Source: Bryopsis sp. KO-2023 (Eukaryota; Chlorophyta; Ulvophyceae; Bryopsidales; Bryopsidaceae). Taken from it: a DNA stretch of 64,000 bases. This document shows positions 13,001 through 24,059 of the stretch, in pieces. The position numbers were made by a program, and so were the translations under genes. How positions within the stretch are numbered: the stretch's first letter is position 1; every line of letters starts with the position of its first letter. The notes below the pieces were generated by a model, which saw only the letters and a program-made list of their open reading frames with translations, was not told the origin of the DNA and made no database searches. The stretch covers positions 8,122,001-8,186,000 of the forward strand of contig BSYQ01000003.1 of NCBI GenBank assembly GCA_030272585.1. The letters run 5' to 3'.

Positions 13001-14848
13001 CCTTAAGAGATTGACATTCATCGATCCAAGCAAAAATGATCCTGTCAGCAGAGTGTCCAAACATGCTCTTGGGGGAGCCCTCACAATTTTTGAAACCATG
13101 TAAGCCCCTCCAGATTCATCTTCTTCGTAATAAACAGCCATTCCATTTATGAGCTTTATTGGGCGCCAGTGGTCTGAAAAAAACATGATCACCCATGCTC
13201 AAAAAAACTGCTCAATCTCCAATTTTGACTCTGAGAAAACGAATTTCCCCCAGATTAATTTCCTCCACCACGCACATATTTATTGTTCATTGACAAGTGT
13301 CAAACTATTGAAGTTGTGGGTGTATCAGGTCCAACCGATTCTCATATTGCATTGCATTGGATTTTCCACCAGAAATTGTTACTCTGGTGAGACAATCAGC
13401 CAAGCATTACTTTCATTCAAAAAGTGGTCATTGCAGAGACTATTCTTTGCTCACTTTGGCCAACTGTCAAGGGTCCCGGAAAATCTCCTCGCATGGCATT
13501 GTGCATATCAGAAGTCGAAGGCATGCCCGGCCCAATCTTTGAGAACAAGGGGACGAAATCCATATATTCAGCACAAGTTAAATTGGAACACCAGAATTAA
13601 TCGATGTTTACCTAAAGGAAGAAAGACACCCAGAACAAGCTAACAGAGGATTCTTTCTTTTTCCCATGTGGAATATCAATTCCCAGCTAGCAGTACCCTC
13701 TTCAACTTGCATTCGAGTAGAATCTTAAAAAAAAAATCTGATAGGAAAAGAACCGACAGCTCAAGTTAGGTGTTGGATTAAAAGCCAAATTCTAGATTGA
13801 ACTGGAGGGAGCATGCAAACTTTTAATCGTGTTCATTTAGGCCTCTCACCATGCAACAACCACCGATAAAAAATTCTATTGATGGAATTTTTTTTGCTCA
13901 CCCCGAAGAAGTCTGTTGAATTTGTGTTTGAGGGAGGCCCGGTGGGTGTTGGGGTTTCTCTGTCTGCTGTCCCTTCAGAGACGTCTCCAGGATATGGAAT
14001 CAAGCAAGCGATAACCGTAACAAAGGCTGCATGCCATTCGAAAGCAACATCCTCATCTTCAAAAGCTAACACAATACTGGTGTCCTTCATGAGCCTCGAT
14101 TTTGGCCAGGATATCGTGAAACCATACTGGGATTTCACAAAAACAAGTAAAAACAAACAAAGAAAAAAAAATCAACATCTCTAAGCAAGATTGAGCGAGT
14201 TCATTTTCATCAGAACAGCTTCAGGATTTGACTCCAGACGACATTGCACCAGATGCCAATGGAGGTGATAATGGATAAACAATTTTTTTATTCCTGAATA
14301 ATTTAATTTCATTTATAATTTTCCGTTCCTGAATGCTTTAAAATTGGATGCTTTTTTTCTTTCCATTGGCGATATGGTGTCGGGATTATCTTCATGCACG
14401 GTTACAAATTGTTGAGGGGGAGTATCAAGAGAAGGAATTAATGTGACTGAATGCTCCCTTGTATAATATATATATGTATGTGATGGCTCACCCCTTCGGC
14501 TTTATCCACTTTCCCGCTCATCCAGGCGACCACATTATTGTATCCCTCCCTGCTTTTCAGCAGCTCCCTTGGCTCTACAGAGCTCAACTCACAGGTCGAG
14601 TGCAGAGGCCACACTTTCGAGGGCTCCTTTTCAGAATCTTTCCTGTAAGTCGCGAAAACGTCGTGATAGAGCACGGCATACCTCCTGTTCACCACGGTTT
14701 CGACGACATCGCTTCCTCGCCAAACGTACCCACTCTTTTTTGGGGGAGACTTTAGATCCAATTTGGGAAGTCGATCTTTCCCGCTGCCCCCTGGTTCGCT
14801 CCTCGTGAGTCTTGGCGCTCCACTGCTACCCGGTGTGTCCGGGTTCAT
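10038..14848 (-). CDS. EDR2-like protein: PH, START and DUF1336 (EDR2_C) domains
   Basis: Membrane-associated lipid-binding protein of the plant ENHANCED DISEASE RESISTANCE 2 type. Exon 1 (14848-14492) starts the PH domain (KKSGYVWRGSDVVETVVNRR) and ends at a GT at 14491. PH continues at about 14134-13908 (MKDTSIVLAFEDEDVAFEW). The START domain spans exons at about 13174-12985, 12690-12503 and 12284-12031 (GWFLAPRELILERSW; LVTLVFKVDWGG). DUF1336 follows at about 11356-11095 (FKVRGATYLKDKKKI), 10745-10561 (IPGPPHMSLVVGW) and a last exon from about 10440 to 10038 with RNSLFKLIPSVLDGSW, FEVDIDVASS and ELPESLLGTVRLDHVDL. This is the full domain order of plant EDR2, whose PH binds phosphoinositides and which restrains pathogen-triggered cell death. 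One or two short exons between START and DUF1336 may be missing. It is divergent from LHCII. Confidence 0.88.
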
Positions 14849-15263
14849 CGCGCACCACGCGACTCCGAAACGAAAACCAATCCAGTGCAAAGAGTCGTCC
14901 CACTCCAAACGACGAAGTCAATGAGCGCAACTGTTGTCGGTTACCAAGTTCCAAGGAAACCGAGTGCTTCGCCCCACCACCAAGAGTTTCGCAGGGTAGT
15001 TCCAAGAAATTCAATCTTGTGTTGTTTAGTTGTTCGTTTGGTGGGGTGTCGGGGAATGCACAAAATTGTTTCGAGCGTCGCTCGTGATGGGCCCTGGTAC
15101 AAGCGCAGGTGCGAGCGTGAGCCTGCCGTCAGACTCAATTAAGATTTGGGGATCAAGCTGACCAAGGCAAAAGCTGTATTTTAGCGATCTCTGGTTTCGT
15201 AGGGAAACAGTGTCCGGTTTTCCGCATCTCCACATTGAACGCGCGCCTCCAACCGAAACCACG
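14849..15263. promoter_or_regulatory. Shared 415-bp divergent promoter region (EDR2-like / LHCII)
   Basis: The two ATGs point away from each other 415 bp apart, so both promoters and 5' UTRs lie here. I recognise no specific element with confidence. Confidence 0.55.
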
Positions 15264-16355
15264 ATGGCTTCCTTCTTGGGTTCCTCCAGCGGGCTTATGG
15301 CCCAGACCAAGCCAGCGGCATCTCCAGCGGTGCGTATTGCGAGAAGCGAAAAATCCGATTTATGGACGTGTTTCGGATCTCGGGAACTCTATAAGACGTT
15401 CGAAAGATCGACGTCCCTGCCTCCTATTCACTTCTTTCGATCGGTTCTCGCTCGACGCGACGGACTCTTTTACGCGACGTGGGATGCTGCGACGGGTTTC
15501 AGATTGTTGCGTTGTGTTTGAGTGGATGTTTCGTGCGGGTGTCCTGCAGAGGAATGTCGTTGTCATGCGAAGGACCATGGCTGGCTCCAAGGGTGACGAT
15601 TCCCCATGGTACGGGCCCAACCGTGGCCTTTGGCTTGGTCCTTTCACCAAGGTCCCGTCCTATTTGACTGGCGAGTTCGCTGGTGACTACGGTTGGGACA
15701 CCATGGGTTTGTCGTCTGACCCCGAAACTTTCGCAAAATATCGCGAGGCCGAGATCCAGCACGCACGCTGGGCTATGCTTGGTGTCGTGGGTTGCTTGAC
15801 CCCCGAGGCTCTCGATAAGTTCGCAGGCGTGTCGTTCGGCGAGTCTGTGTGGTTCAAGGCCCCCACCCAGATCTTCTCTGACCAAGGAATCAACTACCTT
15901 GGAAACGAAGGATTGGTTCACGCTCAGTCCATCCTGGCGATCGTCGGATGCCAGGTGCGGGAAATTCTGAAACCAGTCCTGTGCTATTGCTGACGATAGC
16001 AATCCAAGTCGATCAGGACGCTAATGTTGAGAGGTGGATTATGCAGGTCCTCCTTATGGGACTCATTGAGGGATACCGTGTCAGCGGTGGCCCTGCTGGT
16101 GAGGGTTTGGACTTGAACTACCCTGGTGGAGACTACTTCGATCCCCTTGGATTGGCCGATGACCCAGACACTTTTGCTGAGCTGAAGGTCAAGGAGATCA
16201 AGAACGGAAGATTAGCCATGTTCGCGATGACTGGTTTCTTCACCCAGGCTGCCATCACTGGAAATGGACCTGTCCAGAACTGGCTGGACCATTTGGCTGA
16301 TCCAGCCAATGTCACCGGGTTCACCTATGCAACCAAGTTCGAGGTTGGCCAGTAA
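15264..16355 (+). CDS. LHCII major light-harvesting chlorophyll a/b-binding protein
   Basis: Thylakoid antenna apoprotein that binds chlorophylls a and b and carotenoids around photosystem II. Three exons, 15264-15329, 15550-15954 and 16047-16355, join in phase 0 with GT-AG and give 259 residues, the usual LHCII length. The N-terminus ([20 protein letters not shown]) is a chloroplast transit peptide. WYGPNR at about residue 40 corresponds to the LHCII trimerisation motif WYGPDR. Helix B carries [16 protein letters not shown], helix C follows [16 protein letters not shown], and helix A carries [18 protein letters not shown] with the Glu/Arg chlorophyll and salt-bridge residues. The amphipathic C-terminal helix [10 protein letters not shown] is present. 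Intron 2 splits helix C. It is an LHCB type, not LHCA, from the trimer motif; the exact subtype is not resolved. It is the strongest marker that the window is from a green alga or plant. Confidence 0.95.
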
Positions 16356-18137
16356 AGCAAAAATGACATTGATACTGGATTTAAATTTTGTAAGTCAGCA
16401 GTGGTAATGTGCTGTGGGCGAGAGGAACAATGTGTATGATTTTGTGTAAGATAAAACCATGCATTTATCACCCTTCGATGTTTGTGATTGTTAGGGGGAG
16501 GTTTCCAGCACCTTGAACAATGTACAATAAACTCATCCACTTCTTGGTTTGAATTGCACATGGCTGACGGAATATGTATATTGCAAAACAAAATGATTTG
16601 ATAAAAGAGTGATGCTTATTGACAATGTGTTTACACCCAAATGTCAAGGACAGTCTATCCCTTTCCTGTTGAAGTGGAAACACATCTCGGTCGCACTTCT
16701 TCCATGCGTGTTCAATGCTATCACAATCTTTCTTTGCATCAACAGAATCATCTTTTCAATGAAAACTTTCCATTGACATTTTACTTTTTTTTATCTTTGG
16801 GATCCATTCGTGGAATGAACCCACAACATTCATTCCTCACTTCTTGACTTTTTCACCTCTGAAAAAAAATCTCACCAAGTTGGGACCACTCTCCTACATA
16901 TCCTGTCACAACCCACAAATTCTTTTCTCTTCAGCCTACCCCACGTTTTTTTGAAACATATTTAGACCAAATGAACCCCTATTGGGACCCTCATGATGAG
17001 GGGAACTGCGAATCCTAATGAGATCACTGGATAATTTTTTCGCAACCAAAAGAAAAAAACCCTACCCACCCCATTCCAGCAATCAAAGCAAATGTTATCA
17101 TCTCCTTCCACTCAGAATCAACTTGCGAAATTAATCCAGAGCCAGCGTCTCAATGCTTTTTCTCTTTCTTTTTACTTCCCTCCACCTAGCTGGATTTTGT
17201 TTTCAGAGTCAAAGGGGGGTCCTGAGTCTCGATGACAAAACGAATAACGAAAAAGACGCCTCATAGCTACCCAATCCGCACTGGTGTCTTTCCCCCTTTC
17301 TCAAACCCAACAAACAAAAACAGAGAGAAAATATCAAGTGGAGGTAACTTTTTATGTCTGTAATTCTACAGCCGCCTTTTTTGTTCTGAGTTTTAATGAG
17401 CGCCGATTGCCAAAAAAAAAGGAAAAAAAAAATCCACTGTGTTCTCTAACCATGGTATCACATCCTAGTTGCATCAAAATGACACTGATGCAAGGCTGCA
17501 CAATCCTCGTGCAAAAAAAAAAAATCAACCCTTCCCCCCCATTTTGACGAGATTTTCTAACCCCATCTAGCAAATATCCACGAGGTCCTCCAGTCAGATC
17601 AACAGAACTGAACTGGAAACCCCACAGTAAGTTCTTTTTTAGTAGTCTTTATCACTTGCAGCCAAATTTTGCTGAGCAGCCCGCCCATAATTCTTTCATA
17701 ATTCTTTTAATGATGCATGTATCTATCTCTGTGTGTGTAAATCTGCGGCCATGCTGAGGGCAAACCTCAAGGTGCATGTACTGAAAGTGAATGGATAATT
17801 AAAATACTGAAGCAGAGACCTCCTCCTCCTTGTGTTTTCTTCATCCCTTTTTTTCTTTTTTTTTCTCTTGCCCCCCTTTCCCCCTCAAATATATATCACG
17901 GCCTCGCAGCAGCTAAAATGGGTTTAGCAAATCGAGGTGGGCGGGGAAACATATCATCGATATCAGGAATGTCGACAATATCGTCCTTTTTGCCGACCGT
18001 CCGGTCCCAAGCCTCAGAAAACCATATGGGCTCTTCCTTCTGCGTGTGTAGCAAAAGCACAACTATTTTGGGCTTTCCATTTTTTCTCACCAACAACATA
18101 TTCGTTCATTTTATCTTTCTTTGTTTTCAGGTTTTCA
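16356..18137. other. Convergent intergenic region
   Basis: 1.8 kb between the LHCII stop and the 3' end of a minus-strand gene. It holds both 3' UTRs and several A/T homopolymers (for example near 17410-17430 and 17515-17525). No coding sequence is recognised. Confidence 0.5.
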
Positions 18138-20861
18138 TGCATGCCAAGCCACACGGCCCATGTCAGCCCGGCCGTAGTACTTCAGAGAGGTCCGATCAAC
18201 CTGCTAAGCAAAAGGGGAAGAAAAAAAAGAAAAAAAGAAAAATCTAAATCCTTACTAAAAAAATGACTGCGTTTTTTTCCGTCCATCTTTCTGCCAACCC
18301 GCACAACAGAATGGATAGAAAACATTCTAACCCCTTCCCCATTTCGCAAAAACCTAAGTAAACGAGACGGACTCTGAAAGCAAAACGCAGCAGAAGCATC
18401 GTTCTAATGTTAAACGTAAAACACAAGATGGCAAAGTGGTGCATCTACCGAAAAAGAATTAGGATTGTAAGTGTGACTCACCTGCTGGGGTTTTGGCTCA
18501 GGTGGACCATCACGAGATTTCCTTTCAGTGCCATCTTTCTGTCGAATCTCCATGATTTTTTCCTTGATCTGACGGACGACCTCAGCATTGGAACAGGATT
18601 CCTGTTTCTTTCCAGATGCCTACACACAAGCACGCCAAGCCCCCTCTCTTATTCACATTCAAGTCCAATGCATTTTCTTGCACAAGAAGCATCGGAGAAA
18701 GATACTCACTGGACCACGGAGGCTTTGTGGAGAATGATTGTCCCGGGCCGATGCTGTTCGCAACAGGTCTCTCCGACTCTTGGAGCCTCCAATGGACGAT
18801 CGGCTTGAACCAGATGGAGTACAACTCCTTGATGTCATTCCTCGGGACAAATCTCGCTTTGAGTTTGGGCCCTATTATCACATCATCCACATCCCCTTGT
18901 TCTAAAAAAGCAGAATGTTCAGTGGAACCCCTGATGCAGCAGGAGGAGGTAAATTTGGACGGATGTATTTTATTACATAATCAGTCGTTCGGCAGCATAT
19001 CGGTTCAGGTTATTGAAACCCTGGACAATATTAGCTTGGAGACGAGGGGCTCAACAGATACATGTTATGCAACAATTTGAGGTACCTCAGACTTGACAGA
19101 AGTTGTGGTGCAACTCTCTGATGAAACTCCCGAGCTTCCGCAATATGGCCGTGTGGGGCCCATATCCTTCCAATCTTTTCGGGTCTTATTTCTGGCGTTT
19201 TGCACTTCCCTGTTCTGAGGACACATGGCGTCCGTGTACAACCCTGATCGCGAACTTCTTCCCACCTCACTTTTATTGGGTTCACCTGATACTGAGTCGA
19301 AGGTTGCAACAGTCTGACAATTCACAGAAAAAAACTCAATTCATGGCAATCCCACTTCGTTCTTGTGTGTGTGTAAAATGAAGCTAAGCATGTGCATTCC
19401 GCAGACAGAGAAAAAGAAGGCTGAATGGAAAATTGTAGTGATAGGAAGCAATGTTAGATGTGGACTTGCTTGGGCAAGAATCACCACCTTTTTCATCGAC
19501 TCCCGAGTGTCTTCTGCAAAGATGGTCACGGACACAGTTCCACCCGATTGTTTTCCAGAGTTCAGAGAATCCCTGCACCCATCTCTGCTGCTTCTGGCAC
19601 TAGATGCTATGGAATCAGTGAACTCGAAAAAATCACTGCTGCTGGTATGAGATGGTGCCCTCCCACTAGCCACACGAACAAGAAACCACTGCCTTCAAGT
19701 TCGTTTTTTTTTTCTTTCTTTTTTCTGGGGCGAAACCCAAGATGCAACAAGCTAGACAAGAATTTGGGGCCAGTATTTGCTGGATTTGAGTAGCATTGAT
19801 CACAATCAGAAAAAAATTCTGGCTAAGGGAAAATGAAAGTGAGCTCACATGTGCAGTTCTTATTCTGTCAGAAGAGGAGGGCTTTATGAGGATCTTTTTC
19901 GCCAGACGTTGGAAAGCAAAAAACAGTCTTATCATTCTACCTGAAAACATTGGAATGGCGGGGAGGGACGCTCTGACTCTCTTTGGCATTGACGAATGGA
20001 GGGGTGACTTTCCCTTGGGTTTGGGGCTGGGAATTCGAAACGAGGTAAGAACCACTCCCGAAATCGTAAGCAGCCGCAGCAGAGTGCGGCCGAGGAGCAA
20101 ACTTTGCACTGCCAGAAGTTTCCGATTCCATGACCACCTTTTGAGGAGCATTTTGAGATTGGTTCTCAAAGGCGACATTCCTGAATACCATGTATGGTTC
20201 ATGGGAGCCAGTGTTGGACATGTCCGCTCGCACAGCTCCTGAACATCAATAAAATAATCAATTTTCCTCATGAAAGTCACAAAAACAAACGATCTGACCT
20301 CTGATTTGATCCCCCTTTTTGGTGAAGTGAAAACTCCTGTTGCGGCCGACACAGGCAGCTAGCGATCGGAATGGCGCATAGGAGCCACAATATCCAACAG
20401 TATGGAGGGAAATGTCGTCCGATCGTACAAAGGGATCGCGAGTTTACAGGGTGTCGAAGTGGGTTACCTTGTGAGCTCTGCACCGGCCATTGCCTTGTCA
20501 TTCCCAAAAAATCCATTATTGCGTCCAGCTTCTGTTCGATCATCACCAGCCGGCTCTGCGCATCGGCTCCAGTCAACATCCCACTCATTGCGTCCACCAC
20601 TTCCCTACAGGACAACAAAAAACAGCTATTGCGCAGCTCCTTCAACCCACAGCATTTTGTTCTGCACACTTCACCCTTCCCAATGTGTCCTGCCTCCTGT
20701 CCTGCATAGAATTACGTGATCCATACAGCGGCCAATTTCTCTGGAAACGCAGAAAAATCTGGGGCTTCGACACTTCCGAAAAGCTCCTATCATTCCATGC
20801 ACTCCCTTTCAATCGAAATTAAGTGCTTCTCAACTTACACAATTTTTTTAGGCTGCTCCAT
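18138..20861 (-). CDS. Unrecognised, mostly disordered multi-exon protein
   Basis: Not assignable to a family. The model starts at the ATG at 20861 with a 23-nt first exon (20861-20839), then 20604-20468 and 20238-19941, all joined in phase with GT-AG. The beginning reads MEQPKKIVEVVDAMSGMLTG and contains a predicted short helix (SRLVMIEQKLDAIMDFLG). Later exons lie at about 19645-19470 (Ser/Asp-rich), 19308-19085, 18905-18710 (contains KARFVPRNDIKELYSIWF), 18617-18483 (AEVVRQIKEKIMEIRQKDG) and a last one at about 18210-18138 ending YGRADMGRVAWHA. Most of it is Ser/Thr/Lys/Glu-rich, suggesting a regulatory or scaffold protein. Exon order is firm in the first three and tentative afterwards. 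It shares a 75-bp promoter with the next gene. Confidence 0.5.
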
Positions 20862-20936
20862 TGTGGCGGATGGCTGTCCGCGAGTCCCCGATCTACGGAA
20901 CTTCACGCTTCGAGCGCCAGCCTTCCGACCACAAAA
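20862..20936. promoter_or_regulatory. 75-bp bidirectional promoter
   Basis: The start codon of the leftward gene (20861) and the proposed start of the rightward gene (20937) are separated by only 75 bp, which must hold both 5' UTRs and a common core promoter. No TATA box is visible. Confidence 0.4.
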
Positions 20937-23296
20937 ATGACAACTCCCCTAGACTGGAGCCTGCTATGCGCAAAGTTCCAGGGTGCTTGCGGGAGGGTTT
21001 TATGGAGCCCGTTTGAGGTCTCGGAACGCGCCGCCAAGATCATCGGACGCTTGACGTCTCCTTTCCGATCATCGCGCTCGCATGTCGCGCGAGCGCCCTT
21101 GGGTCGCCTCACTGATCTGATCCCCCAAATTTAGGTCGGAGAACGTGCTTTCGCTGCCACGGACGCCTTCGCGCGCGCGTTCTACCAGGTGAGATCTGGT
21201 GTAACCCAGAAGGACGATTGGGGGCCTCAAACAACGCACAAGAATTCGCAGCAAGCGCGAAGTTTCAACGACACACAGAAATTTTCAATGATCACAAAAA
21301 GGAATGCCACCTCACCACAGCGAATCCAGCCCAACTTTCTTAACCAGTACTGCAGTGAGTCCCACAGACGTTTGTTCCTGTCAAGGCCATGACATCGAGC
21401 GCACTTATTCGATCGGTACCCTGTCCAACAGAGCGCAGCTCGCCGCAAGCTGGGCACTGGCGAAATGCCAATTCATCTCGATTGCAAGTTTTGCCCTTCC
21501 CTATGCGTGTCGTGGCCGCCAGGGACGTCGTGTGCCGCGCGACCCAACCTGAAGCTTCTGGTGGGTGATTTGATTGTTTAAGAAGCACCTTAATCGCTCC
21601 TTGGCGATAATTCAAGAACCCCCCACCCCTTTCCCCCCTTCCCAAAAAAAAAAGAGCTCCTATCCCAACAAGAATAGGACAAACATGGTCGGGAATTATC
21701 ACATGCAATATCAGATTTTGGCCATCTGCTTTCTGGGCCATTCAAATATCCCATCTGGTTTCATTATGCACCCAGGCGAGGAGCTTTCGTCTCAGTTCTC
21801 CCAATTTTTGAACGAACAAGGAGTTACATCTTCTACGAGAAGGGGGCCTTCACATTTGCTCCCTCCCACCACCGTGGTGTCCACACTCATGGATGCATTG
21901 CAAAGAAACGATTACCCAGAGGCTGACAGTGGAGTGAAAGTAGCTTTTTCATTCAGCAAACCAAGGGAATGTGAGGAGATGCTTCCTGGACAGGTGTGAA
22001 TTTTTTAAAAGTCGATTCGTTCAGGAAACATTGTGATTTCAATGAACGGGAGTTGTTGCAGGAATTGATAGGATTCATGCAGAAGCATTCGAGGTCGTTT
22101 TTTTTTTTGCCAGCGTATCTGTGAATTTCTGGAATGAACATCAATTTGCATGTATAGATTGAACAAATTGTCTCACATCGTTGCATTGATCATGTTTTGG
22201 GGGTACGCATGTGTATTTCTGCTGATCTTATTGTCGAAAGGCGTTTTTAGGAGGTTCTAAAACACTGCAATGTAAAACCAATACCCAATATTCTGTTGCT
22301 TTAGACAATTTGCTCCCATACACGCAGTTGGATGGCTAAGGAAGAATATGTCGACTTTGATACATTCTCTCGGATTGTCCACGAGCACCCCTATGGTGAC
22401 ATATTAAATTTCGATTCATGGGAGGTGAGAGCTGCTGTGAAGCTTCATTTTTTTATTTTTTTTTGCGGTGAAGGTTTCGAAATTTCCATCGGTTGGTTTT
22501 GTGGGCACTTTGTTTCTTTGTTGTGATCAACTAGAAACGTCAGTCGAGAAAGTGATGCGACTGAAAAAAAAATCTGATAACTGTGGTTCAAATCCTGATA
22601 ATGTAGCTAGAATGAAACTCAAAAACTTTGGACTGTCCAAGCTGTGGGATGTGACTGGGGAGGGAGAAAAATCATTTGTCCGCAGTTCAATCTCCTGTGA
22701 TTTCTCTGGGAGAGGTTTCAATTTTCTTTTTTGTGTGTGTTCCCCTCTTCCTGTTGCATATTCAGCCGATTTCTGAAATCGTTTTTCCGAGCACTCGATT
22801 TCCTGTGGCCGTCCAAGCTGTTCAGGTGTCCCACAACGAAACACCGCAAAAAAACAGATTTACGTTTTGCATGGAGCGGATTGAGAAGGGGCCATACAAG
22901 GTGAAGCATCTCTATTCATCAACAATGCAACTACCTTCACTTTGAGTAAATGTAATCGGGATTTTATATGTGGGGTGGCTAGGTATGTAGAAAAGTATAG
23001 AAGAAAGCAGCTCATGAATTTTTTTTGTGGGAGTGGGTGGAGTACAAATTCTGTACAGAGGACTTGGAACACTGTATAGCGGATGTCTTTGTATTTGACG
23101 ATCTTATAGTTTCATGTGTTTTGAACACCCCAATAATAGAACCCAAGGGCTTTGTGCAAAGGATGGAGGGAGTTTGGTCAGTTTTAGGATGTTATTGATA
23201 TTGTCTTTAGGAGAGGTGTATATATGTTGTTGCTTTCGGTTGCAGGGATGCTGGCTGACAGTAGGAGTGCGAATCGGAGACTACGCAAATGTGTAA
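20937..23296 (+). CDS. DUF4864-like protein (plant-type)
   Basis: The secure part is four exons: about 21777-21996 (VVSTLMDALQRNDYPEADSG, VKVAFSFSKPRECEEMLPGQ), about 22305-22423 (MAKEEYVDFDTFSRIVHEHP, YGDILNFDSW), about 22768-22900 (VAVQAVQVSHNE, RFTFCMERIEKGPYK) and about 23247-23296 (GCWLTVGVRIGDYANV, then stop). The pattern of a short helix, an AFSF strand, an F..IV....Y..LLNF-type motif, AVQ.V and GPY.GCW.TVGV fits the DUF4864 family of bacteria and plants, a small cone-fold domain of unknown role. The 5' part is uncertain: I propose an ATG at 20937 with an exon at about 21135-21188 (RAFAATDAFARAFYQ) plus at least one more exon before 21777, because the phases of the known pieces do not join. 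A plastid location is likely but unproven. Confidence 0.6.
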
Positions 23297-24059
23297 ACTT
23301 CCATTAAACACTGTTAAGCTTCAGATCTACCTTTTTCTCATTTTTGTACAACCATGAAAAGAATTGGAGCCACAGGAAACGACACCCACAAGAGAAGTAC
23401 TATGCTGTTACTGCCCCAAATTCTTCAACATGATTGCAACACTCACTTGATGCATCCCACTTGTTTGGCGACCCCTCTCACACACCTCTGCATGCCAATT
23501 CCACCTGCCATTGACAGTGAATTCTGAATAACAAGAATACAGAATTTGGGATGCAGCTGCACTTTGGAGGAACAAAAGAATCCTCAGAGTGCAACATTTG
23601 ACGAAGCCATGAACTGGATTTTTGGAAGCTGCCTTTCAACGGCCTTCACCTCCAGGTCCACTTATTTTGTTTTGTCCATAGAGAGCCCTTTCAGACTTGA
23701 AAATAGGGCATACGTAAGGAAGTGCCTTGCCATAAAAAATGCTGAAAATTGACTTTTCTTTCTTAGAATGCTCCTGATTCTCACTCTCTCTCTTCCAGAC
23801 ACCTATGAGAAAGAGGGAACTCAACTGCCTCAAGGAAGACACAAGGAACATGTCTCTTTTTGGAACATCTCAAATGAATCGGGATCATTCCGATGGAAAA
23901 AAAAAATCCACTGAAAAGATGACGTTGCAGCACGTCATCGACTGGGAACCTATAAGTTCGAGTTTGGTTGAGCCGCCGTCCTCTTTCGCAAAATTGTGTT
24001 CCGTGTGTGAGAGTGTTTCAAAGCTTGTGCGTGCTTAGAGTCGATCGTCTAGACCAAGA
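23297..24059. other. Intergenic, no gene recognised
   Basis: Between two plus-strand genes. It has no convincing coding sequence. The part after about 23940 is GC-richer and probably holds the promoter and 5' UTR of the gene starting at 24060. Confidence 0.5.
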
